Part shown: one piece after another, positions 15,538 to 24,275 of the stretch | Layout of the letters: the number at the start of each line of letters is the position of its first letter | Numbering within the stretch: the stretch's first letter is position 1 | NCBI RefSeq assembly: GCF_029392895.1 | Contig: NZ_CP114200.1 | Span: 1,269,501-1,333,500 of the forward strand | Length of the DNA: 64,000 nucleotides | Source: Streptomyces sp. 71268 | GTDB taxonomy: Bacteria; Actinomycetota; Actinomycetes; Streptomycetales; Streptomycetaceae | Direction of reading: 5' to 3' | Translations under genes and position numbers: made by a program | Notes under the pieces: model-generated | Databases searched by the model: none | What the model was told of the DNA's origin: nothing | What the model saw: the letters and a program-made list of their open reading frames with translations, nothing else

Positions 15538-16908
15538 TCACCTCTTGGCGTCCTTGAGGTCGTGGTGGTCCGTCGTGCGTGGGGGCCCGCCCGGGGTGGT
15601 GCCGCGCGCGGGCCACGGTCGCTGCCGCGCGCCGCGCCCGGGGGCCGGGGCCGGGTACGGAGGGTGGGTCGGGGCGGCAGGCGGCGGGGCGTGGGGGTCG
15701 GTCGCGGCGGCGTGCAGGCGGGCGTAGAGGGACATGAGCTGGTCGGCGGTGCGCTCGATGGCGTAGCGGCGTACGGCGGGCGGGACGGGGAGGCGCTGTG
15801 CTCCCCTGGCGGCGTGCGCCCGCAGGGCGGCGGTGAGTTCGGGGGTGCTGGGGCCGACGCGCTGGGCGCCGGGCGCGTCGGCGAGCGGGAGTTCGTCGAT
15901 GGCCGGGCAGGTGACGTGGATGACGGGCAACCCGGCGGCCAGTGCCTCAAGCACCGCGAGGCCGAACGCCTCCTCCGTGGAGGGTGAGACGCACACGTCC
16001 ATCGCGGCGAGCAGCGCCGGGATCTCCGCCGCCCGGCCTCCCTCCGGATCGCCCGCCGTGCCCCCGTGGGCGTCCCCGTGCGTGTGCCCGTACGTGTCCC
16101 CGCGCGGGGCTGTCCCGCGCGCGGGGGCGGAGGGGGCGACGGCGCCGTCGCGTTCGCCGACCAGGTGGACCCGGTCGGCCACGCCCATCATGCGGGCCAG
16201 GCGGGCCAGCGCGGCGCGTTCCGGGCCGTCGCCGACGAGCAGCAGGTGGACGTCCGGCAGCGCGGCGACCGCGCGTACCGCCGCGTCGAACCGCTTGCCC
16301 GGCACCAGGCGCCCCACTCCCCCGGCCACGTAGGCGTCGTGCGGGATGCCGAGCCGGGCGCGCGCGGCGGCCCGGGCGGCGGGGTCGTGGCGGAAGCGCG
16401 CCGCGTCGATGCCGTTGGGGACGGTGTGCACCCGCTCGCTGGGCACGCCCCAGTCCCGGAGCCGGTCCGCGATGGTGCCGGAGACGGCGACGGTGGCGCT
16501 GCCCAGGCGCTCGGTGGCCAGGTAGAGGGCGCGGGTGCCGGCGGTCAGCGGGCGGCCCTCGATGTGGGTGTGGCCGAGGGAGTGCTCGGTGGCCAGCACG
16601 GTCCGTACGCCGGCGAGCCGGGCGGCGATCCGCCCGTAGACGCAGGCGCGGTAGAGGTGGGTGTGGACGAGGTCGTAGCGGCCCGCGCGGATGGCGCGGG
16701 TCAGCCGGGGCAGTGCGGTCAGGTCGCGGTTGCCGCGCATGCCGAGGTCCAGGACGCGCACGCCGTCGGCGCGCAGGCCGCGCGCCACCGCGTCCGCGTG
16801 GGTGAGGGCGATGACGTCGCTGTGCACCGGCAGGTGACGCAACAGCAGGCGCAACTGCTGCTCGGCGCCGCCGGCTCCGAGGCCGGTGATGACGTGCAGC
16901 GTTCTCAT
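15538..16908 (-). CDS. GT4 glycosyltransferase
   Basis: This 456-aa cytosolic enzyme has the GT-B fold of family GT4. The N-terminal donor/acceptor domain starts MRTLHVITGLGAGGAEQQL. The second domain has GGVGRLVPGKRFD (about residue 205) and the E-x7-E nucleotide-sugar signature STEEAFGLAVLEALAAGLPV (about 325). A Gly/His/Thr-rich insert lies near 280-305 and the C-terminus is a Pro-rich tail. It transfers a sugar to the lipid-linked repeat unit. Start and stop overlap or nearly abut both neighbours (ATGA with the deacetylase, 8 bp to the Wzz-like start), so it is mid-operon. Confidence 0.9.
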   Translation of the reverse strand: MRTLHVITGLGAGGAEQQLRLLLRHLPVHSDVIALTHADAVARGLRADGVRVLDLGMRGNRDLTALPRLTRAIRAGRYDLVHTHLYRACVYGRIAARLAGVRTVLATEHSLGHTHIEGRPLTAGTRALYLATERLGSATVAVSGTIADRLRDWGVPSERVHTVPNGIDAARFRHDPAARAAARARLGIPHDAYVAGGVGRLVPGKRFDAAVRAVAALPDVHLLLVGDGPERAALARLARMMGVADRVHLVGERDGAVAPSAPARGTAPRGDTYGHTHGDAHGGTAGDPEGGRAAEIPALLAAMDVCVSPSTEEAFGLAVLEALAAGLPVIHVTCPAIDELPLADAPGAQRVGPSTPELTAALRAHAARGAQRLPVPPAVRRYAIERTADQLMSLYARLHAAATDPHAPPPAAPTHPPYPAPAPGRGARQRPWPARGTTPGGPPRTTDHHDLKDAKR

Positions 16909-17732
16909 CGCACCGCCGCCCCGGGGAGCGTGTCGGCGCCGCGACGCCGCCCGGCTGGGACGGGCCCGGCCGGGGCGGGGAAGGGGTGCCGGCGGCGCAG
17001 CGGAAGCAGCAGCCGCTTGGCCGCCAGCCGCCAGGCGTTGTCGGCCTGCCCGACGTGGCTGCGCGGCAGGGCGTACGGGCCGGTCAGCGGCCCGGCGTCG
17101 ATGGCGCACGCGTAGTCGTACCCGGCCGTGCGCACCGCGTCGATGGCGCGCTGGTCGACCGCGCCGTACGGGTAGCAGAAGCCGGTCACGGGCTGGCCCG
17201 TGACGCGCTGGAGTTCCGCGCGGCTTTGCTCCGTCTCGCGGCGCAGCGTGGCCGTGCCCGCGCCGGAGAGCCGGAGGTGCAGCAGGCCGTGCGAGCCGAT
17301 CTCCATGCCGGCGTCGGCCACCGCGCGCAGCCCGTCCTCGGTCAGCAGGGGCTTGCGGGGGCCGAGCGGGTCCCAGGCGTTGTCCCCACCGGCACGTCCG
17401 GGCAGGGCGAACACGGTGGCGGTGCAGCCGTGTTCGCGCAGCGCGGGCAGGGCGTGCTCGACGAAGTCGGCGTAGCCGTCGTCGAAGGTCAGGCCCACCA
17501 GGCCGGCGTCGCGGCCGGCGGCGTACGCGCGCAGCAGTTCGGCCACGCCCACCCCGCGCAGGCCACGGGAGCGCAGCCAGCCGAGTTGGCGGCGCAGTCG
17601 GCCGGGCGTGACGGTGATCCGGTACGGGTCGTCGGTGGAGTGGTCCACCGAGTGGTACATGAGCAGCCACGGGATGGGGTGGGCACCGCGCGGACGGCGC
17701 GCGCCCAGCGCGCGGAGCGGGTCAGTGGTCAT
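16905..17732 (-). CDS. Polysaccharide deacetylase (CE4)
   Basis: This 275-aa protein is a NodB-type carbohydrate esterase. Motif 1 is LTFDDGYADF (about residue 80, catalytic and metal Asp), motif 2 is GSHGLLHLRLS (about 140, the SHxxxH metal site in the form SHGLLH), and FCYPYGAVDQ (about 180) matches motif 3. It removes N-acetyl groups from hexosamines. The N-terminus has LLMYHSVD but no signal peptide, so it may act on a precursor at the inner face, or be exported differently. It overlaps the MurJ-like stop by 11 bp and the GT4 start by 4 bp. Confidence 0.88.
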   Translation of the reverse strand: MTTDPLRALGARRPRGAHPIPWLLMYHSVDHSTDDPYRITVTPGRLRRQLGWLRSRGLRGVGVAELLRAYAAGRDAGLVGLTFDDGYADFVEHALPALREHGCTATVFALPGRAGGDNAWDPLGPRKPLLTEDGLRAVADAGMEIGSHGLLHLRLSGAGTATLRRETEQSRAELQRVTGQPVTGFCYPYGAVDQRAIDAVRTAGYDYACAIDAGPLTGPYALPRSHVGQADNAWRLAAKRLLLPLRRRHPFPAPAGPVPAGRRRGADTLPGAAVR

Positions 17733-20682
17733 GGGGGTCCGTTCGACGGGGCGGGCGGGGTGCTGCGTCGTCTCGTACGGGGCGGGTGTGCGGCGCGCGG
17801 CGGGGACGGTCGGCGCGGTGGGGGTCGCGGCCGGAGTCGGCGCGGGCGGCGCGGACGGCGGCCTGGTGGTGCGGGTCGTCGCGGTGACCGTCGAGAGGGT
17901 CGCTGTCGGAGCCGTCGCCTGGGTGGCCGTCGGGCGGATCGTCGGAGCGGGCGGAGGGCCGGCCGGCGCGGCCCGGGAGGCGGCGGGCCGCGCGGGCGGC
18001 GGCCCGACGCGCGGTCCCACCGGCCGAGCCGAGCAGCTCGGCCACCTCGGGCGCGCGCAGCGCGAGCGCCGCCGCGGCGAACACGGTGGGCACCAGGCAC
18101 AGCCCGTACGCGGCGGCGGCCAGGGACGCGGTCGCCAGGTGGGCGGCGACGGCACCCACGGCGCTCGCGACGGCGGCGGCCGCCGCCAGCCGGCCGAGCC
18201 CCGCGACCATCCGGCGCACGTCGAGCGGGATCATGCGCCGGCTCAGGCCGCGTAGCAACAGCGCGGCGGTCGCGGTGATCCCCAGCGCGTTGGCGAGGGC
18301 GATGCCGTACACGCCCCAGTGCGGCGCCGTGGCCACCCCGACCGCCGTCGTGAGCAGCAGCCCGCCGAGCATCGCCAGCGCCGGGTACCAGGTCGGCCGC
18401 GCGACCGAGAAGAACGGCCTGACCAGGGCGCCGGTCAGGCTGTGGCCGAGCAGGCCGATCGCGTACACGCGCATGACGGAGGCGGTCACGGAGGTGTCGT
18501 CGGCGTCGAACTCGCCGCGCTGGAAGAGGAGTTCCACCAACGTGGGGGCGTAGCCGATGACGTAGGCGGCGCCGACGAGCACAACGAGCCCGGCCAGGTA
18601 CAGGTCGCGCTCCACGCGGCGCCTGGCGCGCTCCCGCTCGCCGTCGGCCATCGCGCGGGCCACGAGCGGGAAGGTCACGGTGCAGATCATCAGCGACAGC
18701 ACCATCGGGACCTGGGCGACCTTCTGCGCGTAGTTGAGGTGCGAGATGGCGCCGGGTGTCAGCGAGGAGGCGACGAACCGTTCCACCAGGACCTGCGCCT
18801 GCCGGGTGAGGGTGAACAGCGCGACGGGCGCCAGCACGGCGAGCCCGAGGGGCACAGCCGCGCCGCGCGGCCACGACACGCGGCGGAGTCGAACACGGGA
18901 GGGACGAGGGGTGGGGCGGTGACGAGCGCGGGGTCGATGACGGGCGCGGGGCCAGACGGCCACCGTGCGGGAGAAGGCCGGGAGTTGTACGAGGATCATC
19001 AGCACGCTGCCGGCCGCGACCCCGAGCGCCGCGGCGCGCACCCCCCACCGGTCGCCGACGGCCAGCACGGTGCCGATGATGGCCAGGTTGTACGCGACGT
19101 AGATCGCCGCGGGCGGCACGAAGCTGCGGTGCGCGCGCAGGGCGGCGCTGAGGTAGCCCGCGACGCCGAAGGTGAGGACGGTCGGGGCAGTCAGGCGGGT
19201 GCAGTCCACCGCGAGCGCGGGGCGCGTGAGCCCGGGCGCGAGGAGGTCCACGCACCACGGGGCGGCCAGCGCGAGCAGCAGGGCCGCACCGGCCAGCCCG
19301 GCGCACAGGCGCGGGGCCGTGGCGGCGACCAGTGCGCGCACCGGGTCCACCGCGCCCGGGGTCCGCGCGGGTTCCGCGACGGAAGTGGGCGCGGCCTGAC
19401 GCCGGGACAGCGCGAGGCTGAACGCCGGGATGAGGACCAGGGCCATGGCGTCCTCGATGAGCAGGGTCGCGGCGACCTCGGGCACCGTCCAGGCGACGAG
19501 GAAGGCGTCCGTGGCGCCGGTGGCGCCGAAGAGGCGGGCGATCGTCTGATCGCGTACGAGCCCGAACAGCGCACCGCACGCGGTGAGGAGCGCCGTCACG
19601 GCCGCCGCCCGCGCCACGAACCGCTCGGCTCCGCGCGGCGCCCGCTCCCGCGCGGGCGCCGCCGCAGGCGGTACGGGCGGGCCGTGCGGGGCTGGGGAGA
19701 TCGGTGGGAGCGGCGACCGGCCCGGGCTCGCGGGGAGGCTCGACGAGGCGGGGGTCGGCGTGGCCGGCGAGGCGAGGGAGGTGCGGGACATTGACGAGGC
19801 CGACGAAGCTGACGAGGCCGACAAGGTCGCTGAGGCCAGCGAGGTGGAGGAAGTCAGTGAGATCAGCGAGGTAGGTGAGGTGGACGGTACGGGCGTCTCG
19901 GTGGCAACCCGTGCGGCTGTCGGGGCGGCGGGGCCGCGCCGAGGCGTCGGTGAGGCCGGGGGGCTTGGTGGGGTCGATGGGCTCGGCGGGGTCGGTGGCG
20001 TCGGCTTGTCGGAGGTGCGGGCGGCGGGTGACGGGCGCGGGCCAGGGCCCGGAGTGGACTCCGGAGCGGATGCCGGGGGCGGGCACGGGGTGATGGTGGG
20101 TGGCGCGGGCCGGGTACGGGCGCTCGGCGCGGCGTCCGGTTCCACGGGGGTGCGCGAGGTGTCCGGCCTGGTCGACGCGGTGGGCACGACCGGGTAGGGG
20201 GACGTCACCTGGAAGGTGGCCGGCGACGGGGCGGAGGCGAGCAGGGGCGACAGCCCGTCACCGCCCGGGTCCACGGGGTCGAGCGACGCGCCGTGCGGGC
20301 CCAGCCACGTCAGCCGGGCGACGGGTCGTCGCGCGCCGGGCTCGGTGGACTGAGAGGGCCCAGCGGACTGAGCGGGGCGGGCGGACGGGGCGGGGCCGGC
20401 CGAGGGAGCGGGCTGGGCGCCCTCAGCGGCGGGCCCCGTCGTTCCGGGTGAGCCGTTGGATGTCCTCGTGCCGGCCTTGTCAGACGCCGTGCCCCGCACG
20501 GTCGGGTCGCCCGGACCGGGCGCGCCGCCCCGCGCGGTCGGGTCAGCCGAACCGGGTGCGCCGCCCCGCGCGGGCCGGTCGGTCGGCCGGCTGGTCGGGG
20601 CGGGCGGGGGGACGGGGCGCGGGGGCCGCTGCGGGGCTGGCGCCGGGTTGGCCCGGCCCGGGGTGCGGTGCGGGTCGCTCAT
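17722..20682 (-). CDS. MurJ/MviN-like lipid-linked oligosaccharide flippase with long disordered N-terminus
   Basis: This 986-aa protein has a disordered first third: a Pro-rich part with two GGAPG-x-DPT repeats, then a Ser/Thr-rich run near residues 275-330. The MOP-superfamily core spans roughly 355-880 with 12-14 helices: GALFGLVRDQTIARLFGATG at its start, then ATDAFLVAWTVPE and FVASSLTPGAISHLNYAQK. The last 80 residues are disordered. It probably flips the lipid-linked repeat unit (Wzx role). ATG 20682 has a GAGGAGG site, so I split it from the ligase-like frame upstream, with which it is fused in the literal sequence. Being larger than housekeeping MurJ and located with polymer genes argues against a general peptidoglycan role. 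Confidence 0.85.
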   Translation of the reverse strand: MSDPHRTPGRANPAPAPQRPPRPVPPPAPTSRPTDRPARGGAPGSADPTARGGAPGPGDPTVRGTASDKAGTRTSNGSPGTTGPAAEGAQPAPSAGPAPSARPAQSAGPSQSTEPGARRPVARLTWLGPHGASLDPVDPGGDGLSPLLASAPSPATFQVTSPYPVVPTASTRPDTSRTPVEPDAAPSARTRPAPPTITPCPPPASAPESTPGPGPRPSPAARTSDKPTPPTPPSPSTPPSPPASPTPRRGPAAPTAARVATETPVPSTSPTSLISLTSSTSLASATLSASSASSASSMSRTSLASPATPTPASSSLPASPGRSPLPPISPAPHGPPVPPAAAPARERAPRGAERFVARAAAVTALLTACGALFGLVRDQTIARLFGATGATDAFLVAWTVPEVAATLLIEDAMALVLIPAFSLALSRRQAAPTSVAEPARTPGAVDPVRALVAATAPRLCAGLAGAALLLALAAPWCVDLLAPGLTRPALAVDCTRLTAPTVLTFGVAGYLSAALRAHRSFVPPAAIYVAYNLAIIGTVLAVGDRWGVRAAALGVAAGSVLMILVQLPAFSRTVAVWPRARHRPRARHRPTPRPSRVRLRRVSWPRGAAVPLGLAVLAPVALFTLTRQAQVLVERFVASSLTPGAISHLNYAQKVAQVPMVLSLMICTVTFPLVARAMADGERERARRRVERDLYLAGLVVLVGAAYVIGYAPTLVELLFQRGEFDADDTSVTASVMRVYAIGLLGHSLTGALVRPFFSVARPTWYPALAMLGGLLLTTAVGVATAPHWGVYGIALANALGITATAALLLRGLSRRMIPLDVRRMVAGLGRLAAAAAVASAVGAVAAHLATASLAAAAYGLCLVPTVFAAAALALRAPEVAELLGSAGGTARRAAARAARRLPGRAGRPSARSDDPPDGHPGDGSDSDPLDGHRDDPHHQAAVRAARADSGRDPHRADRPRRAPHTRPVRDDAAPRPPRRTDPHDH

Positions 20683-22500
20683 CGGCGCGCCTCCTCGGCT
20701 GGGGCGTGCGGGCCGCCGCGCGGCGCGGTCGCCCGGCGCGACGGGGGCGGCCCCGGCGGCGGGGGCACGCACGGGCGCACCGGGTCGGCGGCGTGGGGGG
20801 GTGGGGCGGGCGTACGGGGGGCGGTGCCCGGCCCGGGGCGAGCCGGACTCGGACGCCGTGGGCGCCCGTTCGCCGGGTGGCGGCGGCGCTTCGTGTGACG
20901 CGGCCGGTGACAGCGCCCACCACGCGGCGAGCCCCAGTACCACCGAGGTCAACACGGTCGTGGGGCCGCCGATGTCGGCGTACAGGAAGTCCACGGCCTG
21001 CCAGACCAGCAGGCCGACGGCCGCCGCACCACAGCCGGTCGCGCCGAAGCCGGTCGCGCCGAAGCCGGTCTCACCGCGCCGCACCCCGGCGGACCCCGGT
21101 GCGGCGTCCGGCGGGGGCGCGGCGGCCTGCCACGGGAGGGGCGTCCGCCGCGCTCGGCGCAGGGCGGCCAGCCGGGTCAGACCGCACAGCAGCAGGGCCG
21201 ACCAGCAGCCGAGCAGGGCGACGGCGCCGACGAGGCCCTGTTCGCTGAGGACGAGCAGGTACATGTTGTGCGGCGAGAGCAGCGGTTCGCGTTGGAAGGT
21301 GTGGCCCGCGCCCGCCGTGTCGCTGGCCGCCGACAGGCCGATCGAGGCGTGCCCGTCGCGGTGTGCCGCGAAGCCCTTGGGGCCGACGCCGGTCACCGGG
21401 TGGTCGCGCCAGATGTCGGTGGCGGCGGCCCACAGGCTGTACCGGTCGGTGACCGAGCGGTCGGGCGCCGCCGAGACCCGGGTGATGCTGTCCAGCCGTT
21501 CGGCCATCAGCCCCGAGCCCGCTCCCAGCCCGCACACCGCCAGCACCGCCACCGCGGCCAGCACCGCCATGACGCGCAGCGCGCGGCGCGCCCCGTGCAG
21601 GAACAGCACCACCGTGCCCGCGCACGCGGTGGCGATCCACGCGCCCCGGCTGAACGACAGCGCCAGCGGCACCAGCAGCGCGGCGGCGCAGCACAGCGCC
21701 GCGCGGCGGGGCCAGCGCGCGCCGGTGCGGGTCGGCGGCAGGGCGAGGCCGATGCTCAGGGCGATCACCGCCCCGTACCCCACGGTGGTCGCCATGGCCA
21801 TCACGTCCAGTGGCCCGAAGGTGCCCACCGCGCGCACGTCGCGTCCGGCGTACGAGGCGCCGGTCGCGGTGACGTACTGCCGTACGCCCACGGCGCCCTG
21901 CACCACGGCCAGCACCACCACCGCCCCGGCCACCCAGCGGAAGTCGCGGCGGGAGCGGAGCAGCAGCACGACCGCGACCGGCACCAGCACGAAGATCTGT
22001 GTGCAGCGCGCGAAGCCGGCCAGCGCCGATGACGGGTCGTCGGCCGCCACGGTCGCGACGGCCACGGCGAGCGCGGGCGCGCCGAGCGCCACGGCCGCGG
22101 TGCGGGTCAGCGGACGCGCGCGGTCCCGCAGTACGCGCAGGGCGCAGTAGCCGACGAGTCCCGCCGACGCCAGGTCGGCGGGGGTGACGTGCGGGCCGCC
22201 GCCGACGTCGCCGCGCTGGCCGGGCAGGCACAGCAACAGGACGGTGGCGACGGCGGGCAGCACCGGCCAGGGCACGGCGCGCAGCGCGGCACGCGCCCGG
22301 CGAGCGTGCGCCTGGTGAGCGGGCACCTCGTGGGCGGGCGCCCGGTGAGCGGGCGCCTCGTGGACGGGCATCCCATGGGCGAGCGTCTGAGGGCCGGGGG
22401 TTGGCGGCGGGTGAGGGCGCGCGGGGTTCCGCGCTCCGTACGTCGCGCTCCGGGGCGCGGCGGCGCGGTCGGTCGCCGCCGGGCCGGCGCCCTGGCCCAT
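20679..22500 (-). CDS. O-antigen ligase/Wzy-like membrane protein, frame broken at a G7 tract
   Basis: About 606 aa. A His/Ala/Pro-rich N-terminus with AHxAPAH repeats precedes 10-12 helices. The large extracytoplasmic loop carries RYSLWAAATDIWRDHPVTGV followed by GPKGF and then SPHNMYLLVLSEQGLVG, the Wzy_C/ligase signature. It should polymerise or ligate repeat units outside the membrane. In the literal sequence no stop separates it from the flippase. Deleting one G in 20795-20801 keeps G/C-ending codons and gives a TGA overlapping the flippase ATG as ATGA, the overlap style of this operon. I take that as the true end. ATG 22500 lies 2 nt past the previous stop. Confidence 0.82.
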
Positions 22501-22502
22501 CG

Positions 22503-24275
22503 TCAGCTCCCCCCGCAGCGGAAGAGGGAGCCCGCCGTGCGCAGCAGGATGCGTACGTCCTGCCACAGCGACCAGGTCTCGATGTAGTGGTTGTCGAAGC
22601 GCACCCGGTCCTCGATGGAGGTGTCCCCGCGCAACCCGTGCACCTGGGCGAGGCCGGTGATGCCCACGGGCATCCGGTGCCGGGCCCGGTAGGCGGGGTA
22701 GCGCTGACTGAACTCCCGGACGAAGTAGGGGCGTTCGGGGCGCGGACCGACCAGGCTCATGTCGCCGCGCAGGACGTTCCACAGTTGCGGCAGCTCGTCC
22801 AGCGAGGTGCGGCGCAGCCAGCGCCCCACGGCGCTCATCCGCTGGTCGTCGGCGACGCTCCAGCGCGTGGCCGACTCGAACGCGTCGCTGCGCAGCGTAC
22901 GGAACTTGAGCACCACGAACGGGCGGCCGTCACGCCCCACGCGCTCCTGCCGGAAGAGCACCCCGGGCCCGTCGGAGCAGCGCACGGCCAGCGCGCACGC
23001 CGCGAGCAGCGGGGCGACCGCGACCAGCCCCAGCGTCGCGGCGCACACGTCCAGCGCCCGCTTGCCGATGGCGGCGACCCGGTGCCGGGGCGGTGGCGCC
23101 AGGCGCCGGCAGGCGAAGCCCCACAGGTGGTCGGGGACCGCCGAGCGCGCGGGCGCCAGCGCCGGATCGGGTTCGGCGGTCACCAGCCACACGGTGCACC
23201 GCCGCTCCCGCAACAGCCCGAGCAACGCCGCGACCTGCGGGTCCTCCCACGGCGTCCGGGTGAGGACGGCGGCGCGTACGCCGTGCTGGGCGATGGCCCG
23301 GCTGATGTCCTCGTGCCCGGCGAGCACCGGCACCCCGGGTCCAGCCCCGGCGTCCGCCACGCCCCCTGGCGTGGCCCCCGGCGCCGGGCCCGGCACAACG
23401 CCGGCCGCGGAGCCGACCACGGTTCCGGGCACCGAGCCGGACGGCGCGCTGGGCGCCGGGCCGGCGTCGCGGGCCGTCCCGGGGCCCGGGGCGGTGGGCG
23501 GCTCGGGCTCGGTGAGCGGTCCGGCGCCCGGCCCGGACAGGGCGCCCGAGGTCAGCGTGCCGGTGGCGATGCCGGCCGTGGCCGGCGCGGCCGCGGTCAG
23601 GGGCGCCGTGGTGGCGGCGCCCGCCGTCAGCGGGCCGGCGGGTACGGGGGCTGGCCCCGCCGCCACGAGGCCGACCGGGCGCAGCCCGTACCCGGGGGCG
23701 GCGACGAGGGTGGCCAACACCCGTTCGCCGACCGGACCCGAGCCGACCACGAGCGCGGGGCACGGCGCACGGCGTCGTTGCCGGCGCAGCGCGAGGTGGG
23801 CCGTGGCCCGCGCCGCGCACAGCAGCGGCGCGTGGGCGGCCAGCAGCGCGAGCAGGGGCCCCCACCGGGCGGCGCCCGGCTGGTCGAGGGCGACGAGCCC
23901 GGTGGTCACCACGCACCAGGTGAGGACGGTGTGCCAGAGCAGTGACGGCAGTTCGTCCAGGGCCGCGGTGGACAGCCCGGGACGGTAGAGGCCGGCGTGC
24001 GCGTTGAGGGCGACGAGCACACCGAGCGCGGGCGCCACCGCCCGCGCGGCCTGGTCCGCGTCCGCCAGGAGCAGCGCGCCGACGGTGGCCGCGCCGTCGG
24101 CGGCGAACAGGGCCAGCGGCGCCAGGTGCCGCCAGGTCGCGGCGCGCCGCCGACGGACGGCCGGCTCACCCTGGCTGCCGCGTGGCGCGCACACGGCCGC
24201 CGTCGGCTGGCGGTCGGCCGTCAACTGGTCCAGCCCGCCAACCGTGTCGGACAGTTCCACGTTCTCCGTCGTCAT
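22503..24275 (-). CDS. Polyprenyl-phosphate sugar-1-phosphate transferase
   Basis: This 590-aa initiating enzyme moves a sugar phosphate from a UDP-sugar to undecaprenyl phosphate. Four or five N-terminal helices (about 48-165) lead to a Rossmann-like domain (VVGSGPVGERVL) interrupted by an Ala/Gly/Pro insert of roughly 85 residues. The C-terminal Bac_transf domain has one membrane helix (near 405), VVLKFRTLRSDAF, RRTSLDELPQLWNVLRGDMS and VGPRPERP, the conserved catalytic set. This gene defines the pathway as lipid-linked. Its start overlaps the preceding GT4 stop by ATGA (24272-24275). Confidence 0.92.
   Translation of the reverse strand: MTTENVELSDTVGGLDQLTADRQPTAAVCAPRGSQGEPAVRRRRAATWRHLAPLALFAADGAATVGALLLADADQAARAVAPALGVLVALNAHAGLYRPGLSTAALDELPSLLWHTVLTWCVVTTGLVALDQPGAARWGPLLALLAAHAPLLCAARATAHLALRRQRRRAPCPALVVGSGPVGERVLATLVAAPGYGLRPVGLVAAGPAPVPAGPLTAGAATTAPLTAAAPATAGIATGTLTSGALSGPGAGPLTEPEPPTAPGPGTARDAGPAPSAPSGSVPGTVVGSAAGVVPGPAPGATPGGVADAGAGPGVPVLAGHEDISRAIAQHGVRAAVLTRTPWEDPQVAALLGLLRERRCTVWLVTAEPDPALAPARSAVPDHLWGFACRRLAPPPRHRVAAIGKRALDVCAATLGLVAVAPLLAACALAVRCSDGPGVLFRQERVGRDGRPFVVLKFRTLRSDAFESATRWSVADDQRMSAVGRWLRRTSLDELPQLWNVLRGDMSLVGPRPERPYFVREFSQRYPAYRARHRMPVGITGLAQVHGLRGDTSIEDRVRFDNHYIETWSLWQDVRILLRTAGSLFRCGGS

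Noticed and set aside
17722..22782. A single 1,686-aa ligase-flippase fusion gene
   Set aside because: The flippase has its own ATG with a GAGGAGG site, and removing one G from a G7 tract gives an ATGA junction and better codon bias. I kept two genes and report the literal fusion as a finding.
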